Below, piece by piece: positions 45,801 to 51,678 of a stretch of DNA of 64,000 bases. Numbering within the stretch: the stretch's first letter is position 1; every line of letters begins with the position of its first letter. The position numbers and the translations under genes were made by a program. The stretch covers positions 2,768,122 through 2,832,121 of the forward strand of contig NZ_OY780933.1 of the NCBI RefSeq assembly GCF_963676065.1, read 5' to 3'. The notes under the pieces are model-generated. The model did no database searches. It had not been told where the DNA came from and was given only the letters and a program-made list of their open reading frames with translations. The DNA comes from Maridesulfovibrio sp. GTDB taxonomy: Bacteria > Desulfobacterota > Desulfovibrionia > Desulfovibrionales > Desulfovibrionaceae.

Positions 45801-48345
45801 TGAAATAAAAACTCCGATCGCTGAAAGGATCAGCAAAATACGGGAGTTCATGCGTACTGAATTGAATCAGGGTATGTTCGACCGTTTTGCTTCCCTGAAG
45901 CGGCTGGATAAGGATGCCGGCATTGAAGATTTTCAGGAGTCCGCATATGTGGCCGCCAGAATGTCCACCTCTCATGCAGATCAGATTGCGGCCGTCATTG
46001 AGCATGGCCATCCTGTTTGGCGTGAGGGTGCAATGGATGTTGAAGGGGAAGGCCTTGCCAAGGTTTTTGAACCGGTTGCTCATGAGCTGGACCGCTTTAC
46101 CGGCTGGTTGGTCGGCCTGCGTGCCCGTAAACTCATGGAAGAAGGGCGCGAGAATCTTTTTACCAAGGAAGAGATTGACGAGCTCTGCAAGCTGAATCAG
46201 GGGCGTGAAACCAAATATGAGGACGTGCGCCAGAACTACATCCAGTTCAAGACCAAGGTGCTGGACTTTGCTGAGGCTGCCGGGGTTGTGTCCGGATCCG
46301 GTCGGTTGGTCTGGGAACATGATGAATACATTCCTTTCTACCGCATTAATGACGAAACAGCAGATGTGAAGGCTCCTAAGGGTAAGAAAGCGATTGCCAG
46401 CCAGTATTCCGGAATTAAGCGGCTGCAGGGTGGTACTGCCAATCTGGGGGATCCTTTTGAGAACATCATCCGTAACTTCTCGCATCTCATTGATGCCAGC
46501 GTAAAGAATAATGCCATGGAGCAGGCCATGACCAATGCCGAGAAAATCGGTGTGGCTGTTCCTGCCGATTTTAAGTGGCAGGGTGTTAAGCTGAAGGGCG
46601 GAAGTCTGCGTAGCGCTCTGACGAAAGTGTTGGGTAAAGATGGTGTTGCTCCGCTATCGGCCGCGCAGCGCGATTCGCTTCAGACTGTTTTTCAGATGGT
46701 TAAGCCGGACGCTAAGGATGTGGTTCATGTTCTGCGGGACGGCAAGTCGGTCTATTATCATGTAGATGATCCGCTCCTTCTGCGATCGCTGACCGCGGTG
46801 AATCTCCAGAGCTGGAACAACATGGGCATGAAGGCCGCGCGTTTCTTCAAGCGCTTGCTGACTACGGGCGTTACTTCCACACCTGACTTCATGCTCCGGA
46901 ACCTCGTGCGCGATACCGTGCATGCGTGGGGTGTGGACCGCACCGGTCACTTCGTGCCGGTTGTCGGATCATTCAAGGGCGCAATCAAGACTCTACGTAA
47001 GGATAAAGATACCGTTAAAATGATGGCTGCAGGAGCGGCTTTCCATGGCGGCTATTCTTATGGCCATGATCCGGGAGCCGGTAAGCTGGTGGTGGAGAAG
47101 CTGGTCAAGAAGCACGGCATCGATGAGGATTCGATTCTCGATACTCCCAAGAAGATGGCCAAGTTCATGAAATATGGTTGGGACCGCTGGCAGGATCTGG
47201 GCAGCTCATTTGAGAACGCTACCCGGGCGCGGCTGTATGAAGGCGTAAAGGAAAAGGGCGGTACTCACCTTGAGGCTGCATACGAGGCCAAGGACATCAT
47301 GGATTATTCTATGGGCGGTGATTGGCCGGTTGTCCGTGCTTTGTGCGAGACGGTGCCGTTCTTTGGTGCGCGTATGGTCGGTCTGCACCGTCTTGGCCGG
47401 GGTGCTTATGAGAATCCGCAGGCCTTCCTTGCCAAGGGCGCAATTGTCGCTCTGGCCTCGGTGCTGCTCTACATGAACAACCGAGATCGTGAAGAGTTCA
47501 AAGAACTCGAGCAATGGGATCGGGACAACTACTACCATTTCTTTATTAATGATAAGCATTTCAGGATGCCCAAGCCCTTTGAAATCGGGGCTATATTCGG
47601 GACTCTGCCGGAACGTCTGACCGAATACGCAGTGGATGGCCAGGACGGGGATCTGCTTGCCAACCGTCTCCAGTTCATGCTGACTCAGACCTTTAATGTA
47701 GGTACTCCGCAGATCATAACTCCGGTCCTCGAACAGTGGGCGGACAAGTCATTCTTCACCGGGCGTTCCATCGTACCCATGAGATTGAAGAGGCTCCGGC
47801 CGGAAGCGCAGCGCGATCACCGCACCAGCGAAACAGCCGCGCTGCTGGGCGAAAAGACCGGAACCAGCCCCCAGCGTATCGAGCATCTGGTTAATGGATA
47901 CTTCGGTACGCTGGGAGTTTACGTACTTTCCATGTCGGATATCATCACCCGCAGAATGGTGGATGCACCGGAAATGCCGTCAAGACGTCTTGACGACATG
48001 CCGCTAATTAAGAGCTTCTACCGCGATAAACCGGCACGTCACAGCCGTTACCTTACCGAGCTGTATGAAATGGTCCATGAAGCGGATGAATTGTATTCCA
48101 CAGTAAAGGCCTATGCCCAGTCCGGATACAAGGACAAGGCAAAAGTTCTGCTGCAGGATCAGGAGAACCGCAAGCTGCTTGGAAAGCGTCAAGGCCTCAA
48201 CCAGCTCCGCCGTGCGATCGGGCAGATTGAGACGGGGATTCGTCAAATCCATTTATCTAGGACGCTTACCCCGGATCAGAAGCGGGAGCGGATTGACGGG
48301 TTGCTGGAGAAGCGGAATGCGGTTGTGCGGAAGGTGATGGGGTAA
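36838..48345 (+). CDS. Giant polyvalent virion protein (3,835 aa): methyltransferase, SNO-type helicase, zincins, LPD38-like
   Basis: One open frame of 11.5 kb. N-terminus (1-330): glycine-rich hydrophobic stretches, ejection-like. About 880-1110: N6-adenine methyltransferase-type domain with EPTAGNG (922-928) and NPPFG (981-985). About 1290-1990: Strawberry-notch-type SF2 helicase with Walker A GDQTGIGKGR (1362-1371), DESHN (1493-1497) and motif VI QTLGRIHRTGQ (from 1882). Then helical and KOW-like parts, a zincin HEILH (2593-2597), a second zincin-like HEQGAHH (from 2834), and an LPD38-like C-terminal region (about 3320-3760). This is the polyvalent protein design known from phages and conjugative elements (Iyer and Aravind). 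DarB of P1 is a virion-delivered relative in function that blocks restriction. Two nested +1-frame ORFs lie in its linkers. Confidence 0.9.
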   Translation: MDMNALFDQAVRELDYEQNTQNAPGSPDQGSPVFSSVGQTQTDTAVPVQQGFGMPLVDSAIDSAEGMYHGLAAGSAGLGESFGAGMQWLGNRLDSDSVAVAGEAIADYYKPLRESHAPAKELQGSVMDNPELLTRGDWWTYQVGNMAPSLGAAILPGAAVGKFVQVGGKALQLTPKVLERAARIGQALGAGLGGGALEGSSTYREVLDAGGTETEAARAGEFMALASSGLNAISFGKMFSKAGQGIASKTAKHLGSGLVEGLSEWAEEPAESISKDLAHYIETGEMKPGVWKRAKQAAREGVNVIGPAALTGVGGSVMSGPAGLSGEKDTSNQNFIEQIEQIKAGATVDLLEGDAEASERQDSMTSNRQDTGERTTPDTRSPLQRMSEFYSQQEKDFGPEPTGFGMQQVIDSQFESPSGMSDLKADIQERYHYKPEPELEERINREMAMREGWRPAEFDGAESLSISPEPQVPASFEPVDILLQEKPQIVSGQQDVSAENSAQYREGKFREASGLFGIATPEVVAHPDYDQTAAEAGRFNREWEQNLEQAWLKAVGELESEGKGSDPLIRVPEVEPSKQPVIEFPSYGIAGGLESVNTNLLQDSAVEPSQHHGVMTSSRQNEPQEDLFDVAIRELGHEKAFNRDPEGALFNLPDEQLKEVGKVLGVRQGKKSKIGFIESLPGGISEKREAYLSVVGGKVLVSGSETSKNQNAMPSSRQDGENYEEWHSRVLNKVNQIQDVATRDSYTRKVSPDFNPRMTADKKKWQKLEGWIDDILQKQNERDSQSELELIKNAIVDSVVSELSTGRKFKSITEARKFVEQDLEKNDVDHTITPGSESAKEFDEMFEVATVLAAKKLVLEMRKQGHSSLYIFKKLVDLYERQPVLGVRSSASIETNAYSTPAPIAYLASELAEISESRSVYEPTAGNGMLLLGADESNVVVNELTESRVENLRKFHRFESVHSEDASIFLPEGKFDAVVMNPPFGRLRENGKPKIWKINNQYRTKELDHAIALNALQAMKDDGKAVLIIGGKKGNAETRQKKYRAQMQRAFYATLFNEYNVVDHFTLDGKMYSRQGAAYPIDLIVIDGRGKSSRPQPASELPHVYESFEELETKFDELTDQSVHTENREVLRRSQGPEGQSGSADDNTGLDSGRKDGSGREGLLLDSSVSEGSVDAGARRESGGDSTGSGKNSTRKVRGYGVRAEREESEHSGLNTGRTERNPEVTDGREFRSDSKSGRVSVEGSAESSRRSGSTRGRSKRGGVGQDRSRIRSGAVETDFQVGYSPSSTGTSMEVLTPRNMAHATENALSILDSKYGNVDGFVAAELGYSVQELGKVLAAEQVDAVGLAISNLKERKGFIIGDQTGIGKGRVNAAIIRYARRKGAIPVFLTEKPNLYGDMIRDMDDIGESQEGIFITNTEKKDSVFKKGDGGLTEKHSPAKKQKMMLDIAAERTDKYDVVFTTYNQLQSLGKKKNHRQQFLRDIAPRAMFILDESHNAGGSSAAAAKGKVPRSKFIREILQDSPYGAFYSSATFAKRPDVMDLYFKTDMVKAVDDVSQLGEAISGGGVPMQQVVATMLTESGQYVRRERSFEGVAFDTKTVPASKELADAVGRVMQDIIVFDELKAEALTAIDKELSSAGENILPDGSVGEAGAGSTNFTSLMHNVIDQMLLCLKVDSTVELAKKHLERGEKPVIALANTMGSMVESYTKDHDIAPGQIIDIHFGDLLERYLERSREIVIGDPFGKKQKHRLSDSELGSIAVRHFNSIKKNIRKIDLSGLPMSPIDYIRQELVNAGYVVDEITGREHSIDYSDKNAPTYYKRKKPAPRTVIDGFNGGSIDAVIINCAGSTGLSLHASEKFQDQRPRRMLIAQAEKNIDTFMQTLGRIHRTGQVELPGFTLLNADIPAEKRPAAVLQKKMASLNASTTADSDSAVSSNETLDFMNEHGDKIVAELLSENLELHRKLGEPLKSFGIKDIIGGARKVTGRIPALPVKEQEEFYRVFESEYIEYMENLERSGVSSMKASHLDLDAVEINSKELTPGRPGASPFEGESKLVYMDVKKLGKPYSSDEVKEQIASAAGLEIDPDVSVLVRKVQKNFMEQLNLLKDEYDAYIRQTEEKIKNEDILERALDRAQSSYNKLISMLVSFKPGTIVALNGQDSSHTGVVLSVERKGKSDNPAALSRWKIRVALTDASRLYSGSLSRLATGSHETATDKMRMSLLDFPLKSFLTNFDKGQSDTREKRHIAVGNILGAYAALNNKGKIITFTDRDGRNQPGILLPDDFKVEEFDRNKPVSLGSSKSILAYLDEVGSKGIVRSFDSTLQIKKSGTNYELFTPKARGVGGRYYLNKGLLKALEAEFYSIGNRMRAIVDSEKLSKGIDSLIAEGVGFKVDSHKEEAKRIAEQLDRLPASLGGTNIEPVDRSTYEKPRRTERADLLQKGLEIQLRKNFPEGSIYEVDPIVDSAGREGVSGAGLEARGSTNDSASGLGGRRASERGQGRNGEKASGQSLSREAEEIQSGSADRQRAGAKASKRIPAGLPEQLSRIVAVFGKDITYVASDEKILHGDGYAPRWSDTIFFRPDANTPHLLILGHEILHNLRQDASPLYRKFFLAAQLQRKGNSWAEYHEDIDARVKAAGEKGMRPDQSYEELLADFSGEQFMDPEFWRALAKEEPTLFQRVSEKIKNILDRVLGVFKKGEAESPYFRDVKKVREALVEALSKYARQQNAEPSSRHDVKTSKRDDGIHFSKTSNPRNHTSTRSVRGAVQGLQAKAENALPLEVVSVFEDLPEHIRKAFKAQGGGYCEACNDPKTGKVWMVAENIASRRRAVELWMHEQGAHHGLRGLMGDKDYVALLGKVHRAAKREADYKEVVEDYGLDLSDQADRNTAAHEYLAKLAEKVRLDEVLSSKEKTIWRKVVDAFLNWLTRIRVKLPGSLTRAEISRLVSDAVFWTVQGESAAAPRAGEAAPSYSISNPDLKSAKSKIGPKGEIKTPIAERISKIREFMRTELNQGMFDRFASLKRLDKDAGIEDFQESAYVAARMSTSHADQIAAVIEHGHPVWREGAMDVEGEGLAKVFEPVAHELDRFTGWLVGLRARKLMEEGRENLFTKEEIDELCKLNQGRETKYEDVRQNYIQFKTKVLDFAEAAGVVSGSGRLVWEHDEYIPFYRINDETADVKAPKGKKAIASQYSGIKRLQGGTANLGDPFENIIRNFSHLIDASVKNNAMEQAMTNAEKIGVAVPADFKWQGVKLKGGSLRSALTKVLGKDGVAPLSAAQRDSLQTVFQMVKPDAKDVVHVLRDGKSVYYHVDDPLLLRSLTAVNLQSWNNMGMKAARFFKRLLTTGVTSTPDFMLRNLVRDTVHAWGVDRTGHFVPVVGSFKGAIKTLRKDKDTVKMMAAGAAFHGGYSYGHDPGAGKLVVEKLVKKHGIDEDSILDTPKKMAKFMKYGWDRWQDLGSSFENATRARLYEGVKEKGGTHLEAAYEAKDIMDYSMGGDWPVVRALCETVPFFGARMVGLHRLGRGAYENPQAFLAKGAIVALASVLLYMNNRDREEFKELEQWDRDNYYHFFINDKHFRMPKPFEIGAIFGTLPERLTEYAVDGQDGDLLANRLQFMLTQTFNVGTPQIITPVLEQWADKSFFTGRSIVPMRLKRLRPEAQRDHRTSETAALLGEKTGTSPQRIEHLVNGYFGTLGVYVLSMSDIITRRMVDAPEMPSRRLDDMPLIKSFYRDKPARHSRYLTELYEMVHEADELYSTVKAYAQSGYKDKAKVLLQDQENRKLLGKRQGLNQLRRAIGQIETGIRQIHLSRTLTPDQKRERIDGLLEKRNAVVRKVMG
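37903..37950. repeat. Dispersed CGTCA-type repeat, copy A
   Basis: Array of CGTCA words containing CATGACGTCAAACCGTCAGG. It lies in frame in a linker of the giant gene and encodes ERQDSMTSNRQDTGE. Confidence 0.55.
38656..38703. repeat. Dispersed CGTCA-type repeat, copy B
   Basis: Contains the exact 13-mer CGTCATGACGTCA (38676-38688) followed by AGCCGTCAG. Encodes GVMTSSRQN within a linker of the giant protein. Confidence 0.6.
38950..38997. repeat. Dispersed CGTCA-type repeat, copy C
   Basis: Reads AACGTCAAAGAATC and then ATGCCGTCAAGCCGTCAAGA. Encodes SKNQNAMPSSRQDG, similar to copies A and B. Confidence 0.5.
40184..40666 (+). CDS. Candidate nested (overprinted) gene 1 inside the giant gene
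   Basis: 160 residues in the +1 frame relative to the giant gene. ATG 40184 has GGAG at 40170-40173, 10 bp upstream, with GAGGAG further up. The product begins MNSQTNPYIPKIGKFYAVPK and has normal amino-acid composition with mixed hydrophobic, helical text (YYWTLLSLRVQLMLEREENP, EKNRNILGLILVERNE). In the same stretch (residues 1116-1276) the parent frame is a Gly/Ser/Arg/Asp/Glu-rich linker. The ORF ends where the helicase-domain frame resumes. Both observations favour real coding in the nested frame. I recognise no family. Two readings are open: overprinting de novo, or an older separate gene captured by fusion of its neighbours. Confidence 0.6.
   Translation: MNSQTNPYIPKIGKFYAVPKDLKDNPAAQMITRVWIPEGKTEVDEKDYYWTLLSLRVQLMLEREENPVETAQEVERILLERFGDTVSELSEKNRNILGLILVERNETLKLQMEENFALIPSQDEFPLKGVRRAQDDPDPREADLSAEEWARTVAGYGVER
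44114..44476 (+). CDS. Candidate nested (overprinted) gene 2 inside the giant gene
   Basis: 120 residues in the same +1 frame as nested gene 1. ATG 44114 is preceded by CGGAG with a 5-bp spacer. The product begins MKNHEEQKEPTFSRKDLKSS and continues with PPGAKVCLGPDWKPGDRPMI and a charged helix (EEEERAREDKAAMERKQVVK). The parent frame in residues 2426-2546 is again a Gly/Ser/Arg-rich linker (GVSGAGLEARGSTNDSASGL), and the nested stop lies 14 bp after the point where the parent resumes domain-like text (LSRIVAVFGKDITYV). No family recognised. Cytosolic and highly charged; no transmembrane part. Confidence 0.55.
   Translation: MKNHEEQKEPTFSRKDLKSSSEKTSRKEVSMKSTQSLIPPGAKVCLGPDWKPGDRPMIVHLGWEEEERAREDKAAMERKQVVKACLVKQKKFNPEVLIGKEQGQRLQKEFLQAYPNSSQE
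45022..45068. repeat. Dispersed CGTCA-type repeat, copy D
   Basis: Contains CGTCATGACGTCA (45034-45046) within four CGTCA words. Encodes EPSSRHDVKTSKRDD between the zincin domain and the following part of the giant protein. Confidence 0.6.
47971..48000. repeat. Dispersed CGTCA-type repeat, copy E (short)
   Basis: A short, partial copy: CCGTCAAGACGTCTTGACGA. It includes TCAAGACGTCTTGA, a perfect palindrome. Encodes MPSRRLDDM near the C-terminus of the giant protein. Confidence 0.45.
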
Positions 48346-48372
48346 TCCTCCCATTCTTAGGAGGTCTGAACT

Positions 48373-48397
48373 GCTCGGAGCGGTTCCGGCTTTTTTG
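48373..48397 (+). terminator. Candidate terminator after the giant gene
   Basis: A short CGGA/TCCG-type hairpin is followed by six T at about 48391-48396. It lies 28 bp after the giant gene's stop and just before the convergent gene ending at 48404, so it would end the rightward late transcript. Confidence 0.45.
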
Positions 48398-48403
48398 GGA
48401 TAA

Positions 48404-49336
48404 CTATTTCATTATATCATCAATGACGAGGTGTTTATTGATGTAGCGAAGTATTTGAGCTGAGAGTTCATCTAAATCATTTCTGCTTGAATTATATATA
48501 GAAGTAATCCACAGGTCGTCAAATTGGTTGACTTTTTCAATTGTTGGGTAATTTTTAGGCATTTTTTTTGCCGCCTGAGTAATTGTAGATCCTATACAAG
48601 TAAGATTTTCGTCCATTTGTTCAAGGAAGTCATAAATTAATCCTCTTAGTTCTTTTGGCAGAAAAGGGGTTGCTGCTAGTTTGGCAAGTCTTTCATAGGA
48701 TTTTTTGTAAGCTTTTGTATATTCAATGCGGGAGTGTTCGTAATCATCCCAGCCCGTAAACTGTGAATTTGTTTTCATTTGTATGCTAAAATTTCCTTCA
48801 AGTTGACAGATCTGCTTAAGTAAATCTGGATTACTGCATATTTGGTCGTCATATTCTAGTCGTGCAAAGCCATTTTTGGATTCTATGACTGTTGCTGGTA
48901 GCATAATTGACGTGGTTTTTCTGTTCTTTTTCGAGGTAAGTTTGTCTTCTTCTCCCGGTGATGGCTGTAGTAAAGTGTTTTGAGCTGTTTCTTCTTTTAC
49001 CAGCATTCCAACTATGTTTGCTCTTAAATTTTGAGCTTTTTGTGTGCTGGAAATTGATGCTTTTGGAAATTTGTTTTTCACGTAGTCATAGTGCATGCGA
49101 TGAGCGTTGATTTTTAAAATGTTTGCCATGTCGAAATGTTCTTCTATTTCATGACTACCTCGAACATTAAAAAAAGATGCAATTTCCTCGTAATATTTTA
49201 TTTGTTTTTTTAAAATTTCAGCTTTGTATGGTAGGAATATTGTTTTCTTGGCTTGACGGAATGTAGCAATTGCTACACAGCTGGTAGATGCGTAGAAAAA
49301 AATTTCGCTTATAATTTTTATAGTCTTTAGTTCCAT
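48404..49336 (-). CDS. Membrane-anchored protein of accessory cassette, unknown
   Basis: 310 residues with one hydrophobic segment at the N-terminus (IISEIFFYASTSCVAIATF) and a long helical soluble part (AEILKKQIKYYEEIASFFNV, LAATPFLPKELRGLIYDF). No motif recognised. It is the last gene of a leftward, AT-rich group. Like the cassette at 17281-20598 it is opposite in direction to the late genes, a usual feature of lysogenic-conversion genes. Function unknown. Confidence 0.65.
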   Translation of the reverse strand: MELKTIKIISEIFFYASTSCVAIATFRQAKKTIFLPYKAEILKKQIKYYEEIASFFNVRGSHEIEEHFDMANILKINAHRMHYDYVKNKFPKASISSTQKAQNLRANIVGMLVKEETAQNTLLQPSPGEEDKLTSKKNRKTTSIMLPATVIESKNGFARLEYDDQICSNPDLLKQICQLEGNFSIQMKTNSQFTGWDDYEHSRIEYTKAYKKSYERLAKLAATPFLPKELRGLIYDFLEQMDENLTCIGSTITQAAKKMPKNYPTIEKVNQFDDLWITSIYNSSRNDLDELSAQILRYINKHLVIDDIMK

Positions 49337-49348
49337 AGCACTCTGTCC

Positions 49349-49846
49349 CTATTTATTCCTATTTCTTCTTTTCTTCTGTCTAAACGTAGACGGTGACATT
49401 CTTAATCCACCGTTCTCCCAAATTCCCAGCTTCTCTTTCTTAGCCAGTTGCTCCGCTGCACGGATCTCTTTGAAATGTTTTTGTGTTCTTGTGTAGAGTA
49501 CGGCAACGCAGTACCCGCGCCGGGCCAATTCTAAATTGAGCATTTCGCCCTTACGCCATACATAACCCAGCACTCGACCGTACCGGTCCTGGGTGCGATT
49601 GTCATATTCTATTTCGGCGGGACCCTGCCGTAACCACCTGTCAGTGAACGCTCTCGCGTCCTGTCCGTATTCCTGATCATATTCAGGGCAATCAACACTG
49701 ATTAATCTGAGATCTATTTCAAGGCCTCTGAGCCGCACAGTGAAAGAATCGCCGTCTTTGGGGCGTATGTATTCGAATTGTTCTGCGTAGGCAGAGCTTG
49801 CGAGTATGGAGAGCAGGATTGTGAATATGACTATGATTTTGTTCAT
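49349..49846 (-). CDS. Exported thermonuclease (SNase) family protein
   Basis: 165 residues with a Sec signal peptide (MNKIIVIFTILLSILASSAY-A, cleavage near AYA). The mature part has the SNase signature: DGDSFTVRLRGLEIDLRLIS, VDCPEYDQEYGQDARAF, and DRYGRVLGYVW, with the arginine, glutamate and second arginine of the active site in recognisable positions. SNases cut DNA and RNA with Ca2+. Export to the periplasm suggests action on incoming DNA or extracellular nucleic acid, a possible superinfection barrier. The start codon lies in an inverted repeat (49846-49875). No ribosome-binding site is evident. The gene seems less AT-rich than its neighbours. Confidence 0.88.
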   Translation of the reverse strand: MNKIIVIFTILLSILASSAYAEQFEYIRPKDGDSFTVRLRGLEIDLRLISVDCPEYDQEYGQDARAFTDRWLRQGPAEIEYDNRTQDRYGRVLGYVWRKGEMLNLELARRGYCVAVLYTRTQKHFKEIRAAEQLAKKEKLGIWENGGLRMSPSTFRQKKRRNRNK

Positions 49847-49875
49847 GAGGTCTGTTTAATATAAAAAAGACCTCA
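49846..49875. promoter_or_regulatory. 8-bp inverted repeat at the nuclease start
   Basis: TGAGGTCT (49846-49853) and AGACCTCA (49868-49875) are perfect inverted copies. The first arm includes the last base of the nuclease start codon (minus strand). It could be an operator for the nuclease or for the divergent gene at 49955, or an mRNA hairpin on the start. Confidence 0.45.
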
Positions 49876-49954
49876 CGACAACAGTAGGTGTTTATTTGTA
49901 TTTGTTGGTCTGTTAAGGATAGGGGGTGAGTAGTTTTGAAATAAGAAGGTCATC

Positions 49955-50587
49955 ATGTTGCGTTATTTGTGCAGATTAGCTTTTGCTTGGATCTTTGGAG
50001 TTGTTGGCTTTGCAGCATCAATTTGCCTTGGGGGATGGTGTGGAGCAGCTCTTGCTAAAATATTTAAATCAGCCGTTGGGGGCCAAACTTTCGGGATGAT
50101 TCTTGGGGCTGTCTTTGGCGGGTTTATCCATATTCGTATTTTTAACAAGCTTGAAAGTCAGTTTTTCCCACCAGCTAAGATAGTACATGCAGAAGAATGT
50201 TTAGATTCGAGAGTCATTCATGGGGAGGTTTCTCAAGAACAAGTTCAAGTTGAATATGATGGTTGTGTATATTGCCTTTCAAATCCAGCTATGCCGGGAT
50301 TGTATAAAATTGGATATACAAAACGTTGTCCCCATCAACGAGCATTTGATTTATATAAGGGCCGAAATGGAACCGGGACAGGGGTTCCGATGCCGTTTAA
50401 GGTTGAATTTTATTTCAAGTGTATGGAAGCCTACAAAACAGAGCAACTCCTTCACAAAAAATTAGCTCCCTACAGGCTGAATACCCATAGGGAGTTTTTT
50501 GAGATTGATTTGCAAGAGTTGGAGAGGGTCTTTTCAGATAATATTCCTGAGCCTTGTGAGTGTGTGGGAATTGCCCCTCATTTATAG
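49955..50587 (+). CDS. Membrane-anchored T5orf172 (GIY-YIG-like) protein
   Basis: 210 residues. Two N-terminal hydrophobic segments (FAWIFGVVGFAASICLGGWC and TFGMILGAVFGGFIHIRIF) form a hairpin in the membrane. The C-terminal part (about 95-195) matches the T5orf172 domain, a GIY-YIG nuclease relative: VYCLSNPAMPGLYKIGYTKR, then PFKVEFYFKC, TEQLLHKKLAPYRLNTHREF and FEIDL. GIY-YIG-type catalytic residues (Tyr, Arg, Glu) are plausible but the tyrosine pair YxC and YKIGYT should be checked. It stands divergently from the exported nuclease and convergently to the 50582 gene, in the second accessory cassette. A membrane-tethered nuclease acting on entering DNA is inference. Confidence 0.8.
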   Translation: MLRYLCRLAFAWIFGVVGFAASICLGGWCGAALAKIFKSAVGGQTFGMILGAVFGGFIHIRIFNKLESQFFPPAKIVHAEECLDSRVIHGEVSQEQVQVEYDGCVYCLSNPAMPGLYKIGYTKRCPHQRAFDLYKGRNGTGTGVPMPFKVEFYFKCMEAYKTEQLLHKKLAPYRLNTHREFFEIDLQELERVFSDNIPEPCECVGIAPHL

Positions 50588-51544
50588 TTCGCCAATAATT
50601 TTTAATTTTTTTCTGTTACTTAAGAATTCATAGAGCAACATGAAGATTAGTATTAGTGGTAATAAATTTTGTATTGCTAGTAGGATGATGAAATAGTTTT
50701 TTTTAGATTTTGAGTTTTCATTTAGCGTTGGTGTCCCTGTTTGATTCTCTAGGAACGTTGTGAATTCTACTTCTTTTTCAAAGTCGCTTTGAATGGACGT
50801 TATCTTAATCATACTTCCGGTTGGCTTTGTTGTTATAAAAACATCTTCTGTGGAGTTATTAGTTTGATATGGGTAGTAAATAGTTTGTGGTAGTCCTTGG
50901 TATAAAGATATACCTGTTGTTACCCATGTCATTAAAAGTAATGATCCAATTAATACGCACCTTCTTTTCATCATTTTGGTGTGTGCGTCTTTGTTTTTTA
51001 TTGTGTCCGTTTTGATTTTGTGAGTGTTTGATATTCTATGGTTAAATTTTAAAGCTGATTTAAGTCTTGAAGATAATGTTTTTGAGCTATTGTCGGAAGG
51101 AACTTGAACTAGTGCGTTGAATCTTACGCATTCTCCTTTTCTAAATAACCCTGTATTTATTTTAATTTTATCATCTTTTATGGATATATTTGCTTCAATC
51201 TTGTTTTTTATTATTTTTGCTGTTAGCCATTTATAGTCATTAGGTAAAGAGATCTCTATTGGAGATTCAATCATGTCTTTGGTAATGTCTTTTTTTCCGG
51301 AGTTGAGAAATGCTCCGGTTAATAATACTAAGTTTTGATCTATATTGTTTTCTTTGTAATTAACCTCAAGTCCATCTAAAGTATTTCCCACAGCATCAAA
51401 AAGTTCTATTATCTGTGCTGTCATATACGTGATACGGCACGGATACCAATTTTTTATAACTATGTAGATGCTTAGAAAACCAAAAATTAGTGTACTGAGA
51501 AGTCCTATCGGGCCCCACCATGCTGAATGTATAAATGCGTCCAT
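50582..51544 (-). CDS. Membrane protein with three TM segments, unknown
   Basis: 320 residues. Hydrophobic segments are at about 10-32 (IGLLSTLIFGFLSIYIVI), 199-218 (CVLIGSLLLMTWVTTGISL) and 285-306 (ILLAIQNLLPLILIFMLLYE). The first soluble part (about 35-150) is beta-rich and could be a sensory domain. No family recognised. The DNA is AT-rich. It is adjacent to the repressor gene and in the same direction as the exported nuclease gene, so it may be expressed in the lysogen. Confidence 0.65.
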   Translation of the reverse strand: MDAFIHSAWWGPIGLLSTLIFGFLSIYIVIKNWYPCRITYMTAQIIELFDAVGNTLDGLEVNYKENNIDQNLVLLTGAFLNSGKKDITKDMIESPIEISLPNDYKWLTAKIIKNKIEANISIKDDKIKINTGLFRKGECVRFNALVQVPSDNSSKTLSSRLKSALKFNHRISNTHKIKTDTIKNKDAHTKMMKRRCVLIGSLLLMTWVTTGISLYQGLPQTIYYPYQTNNSTEDVFITTKPTGSMIKITSIQSDFEKEVEFTTFLENQTGTPTLNENSKSKKNYFIILLAIQNLLPLILIFMLLYEFLSNRKKLKIIGEL

Positions 51545-51615
51545 AATTATTTCTTCTGTTTTGGATTTATTCTAGGGTGTAGTTAGTATTACAATCCACC
51601 TTTCGATAATATTCA

Positions 51616-51665
51616 ATCAAAAAATAATCCCGTCCGGTCCGTATAAACCACGGAACCAGACGGGA
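51616..51665 (-). terminator. Rho-independent terminator downstream of the repressor
   Basis: On the minus strand TCCCGTCTGGTTCCG pairs with CGGACCGGACGGGA around a short loop (51628-51665 on the plus strand). A T-rich run follows. It lies just after the repressor stop and separates it from the accessory cassette. Confidence 0.75.
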
Positions 51666-51678
51666 AATTCTTTTTCGG

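Noticed and set aside
45142..46485. 447-residue ORF antisense to the giant gene
   Set aside because: It is a mirror of domain-encoding parent sequence with no protein-like pattern or ribosome-binding site.
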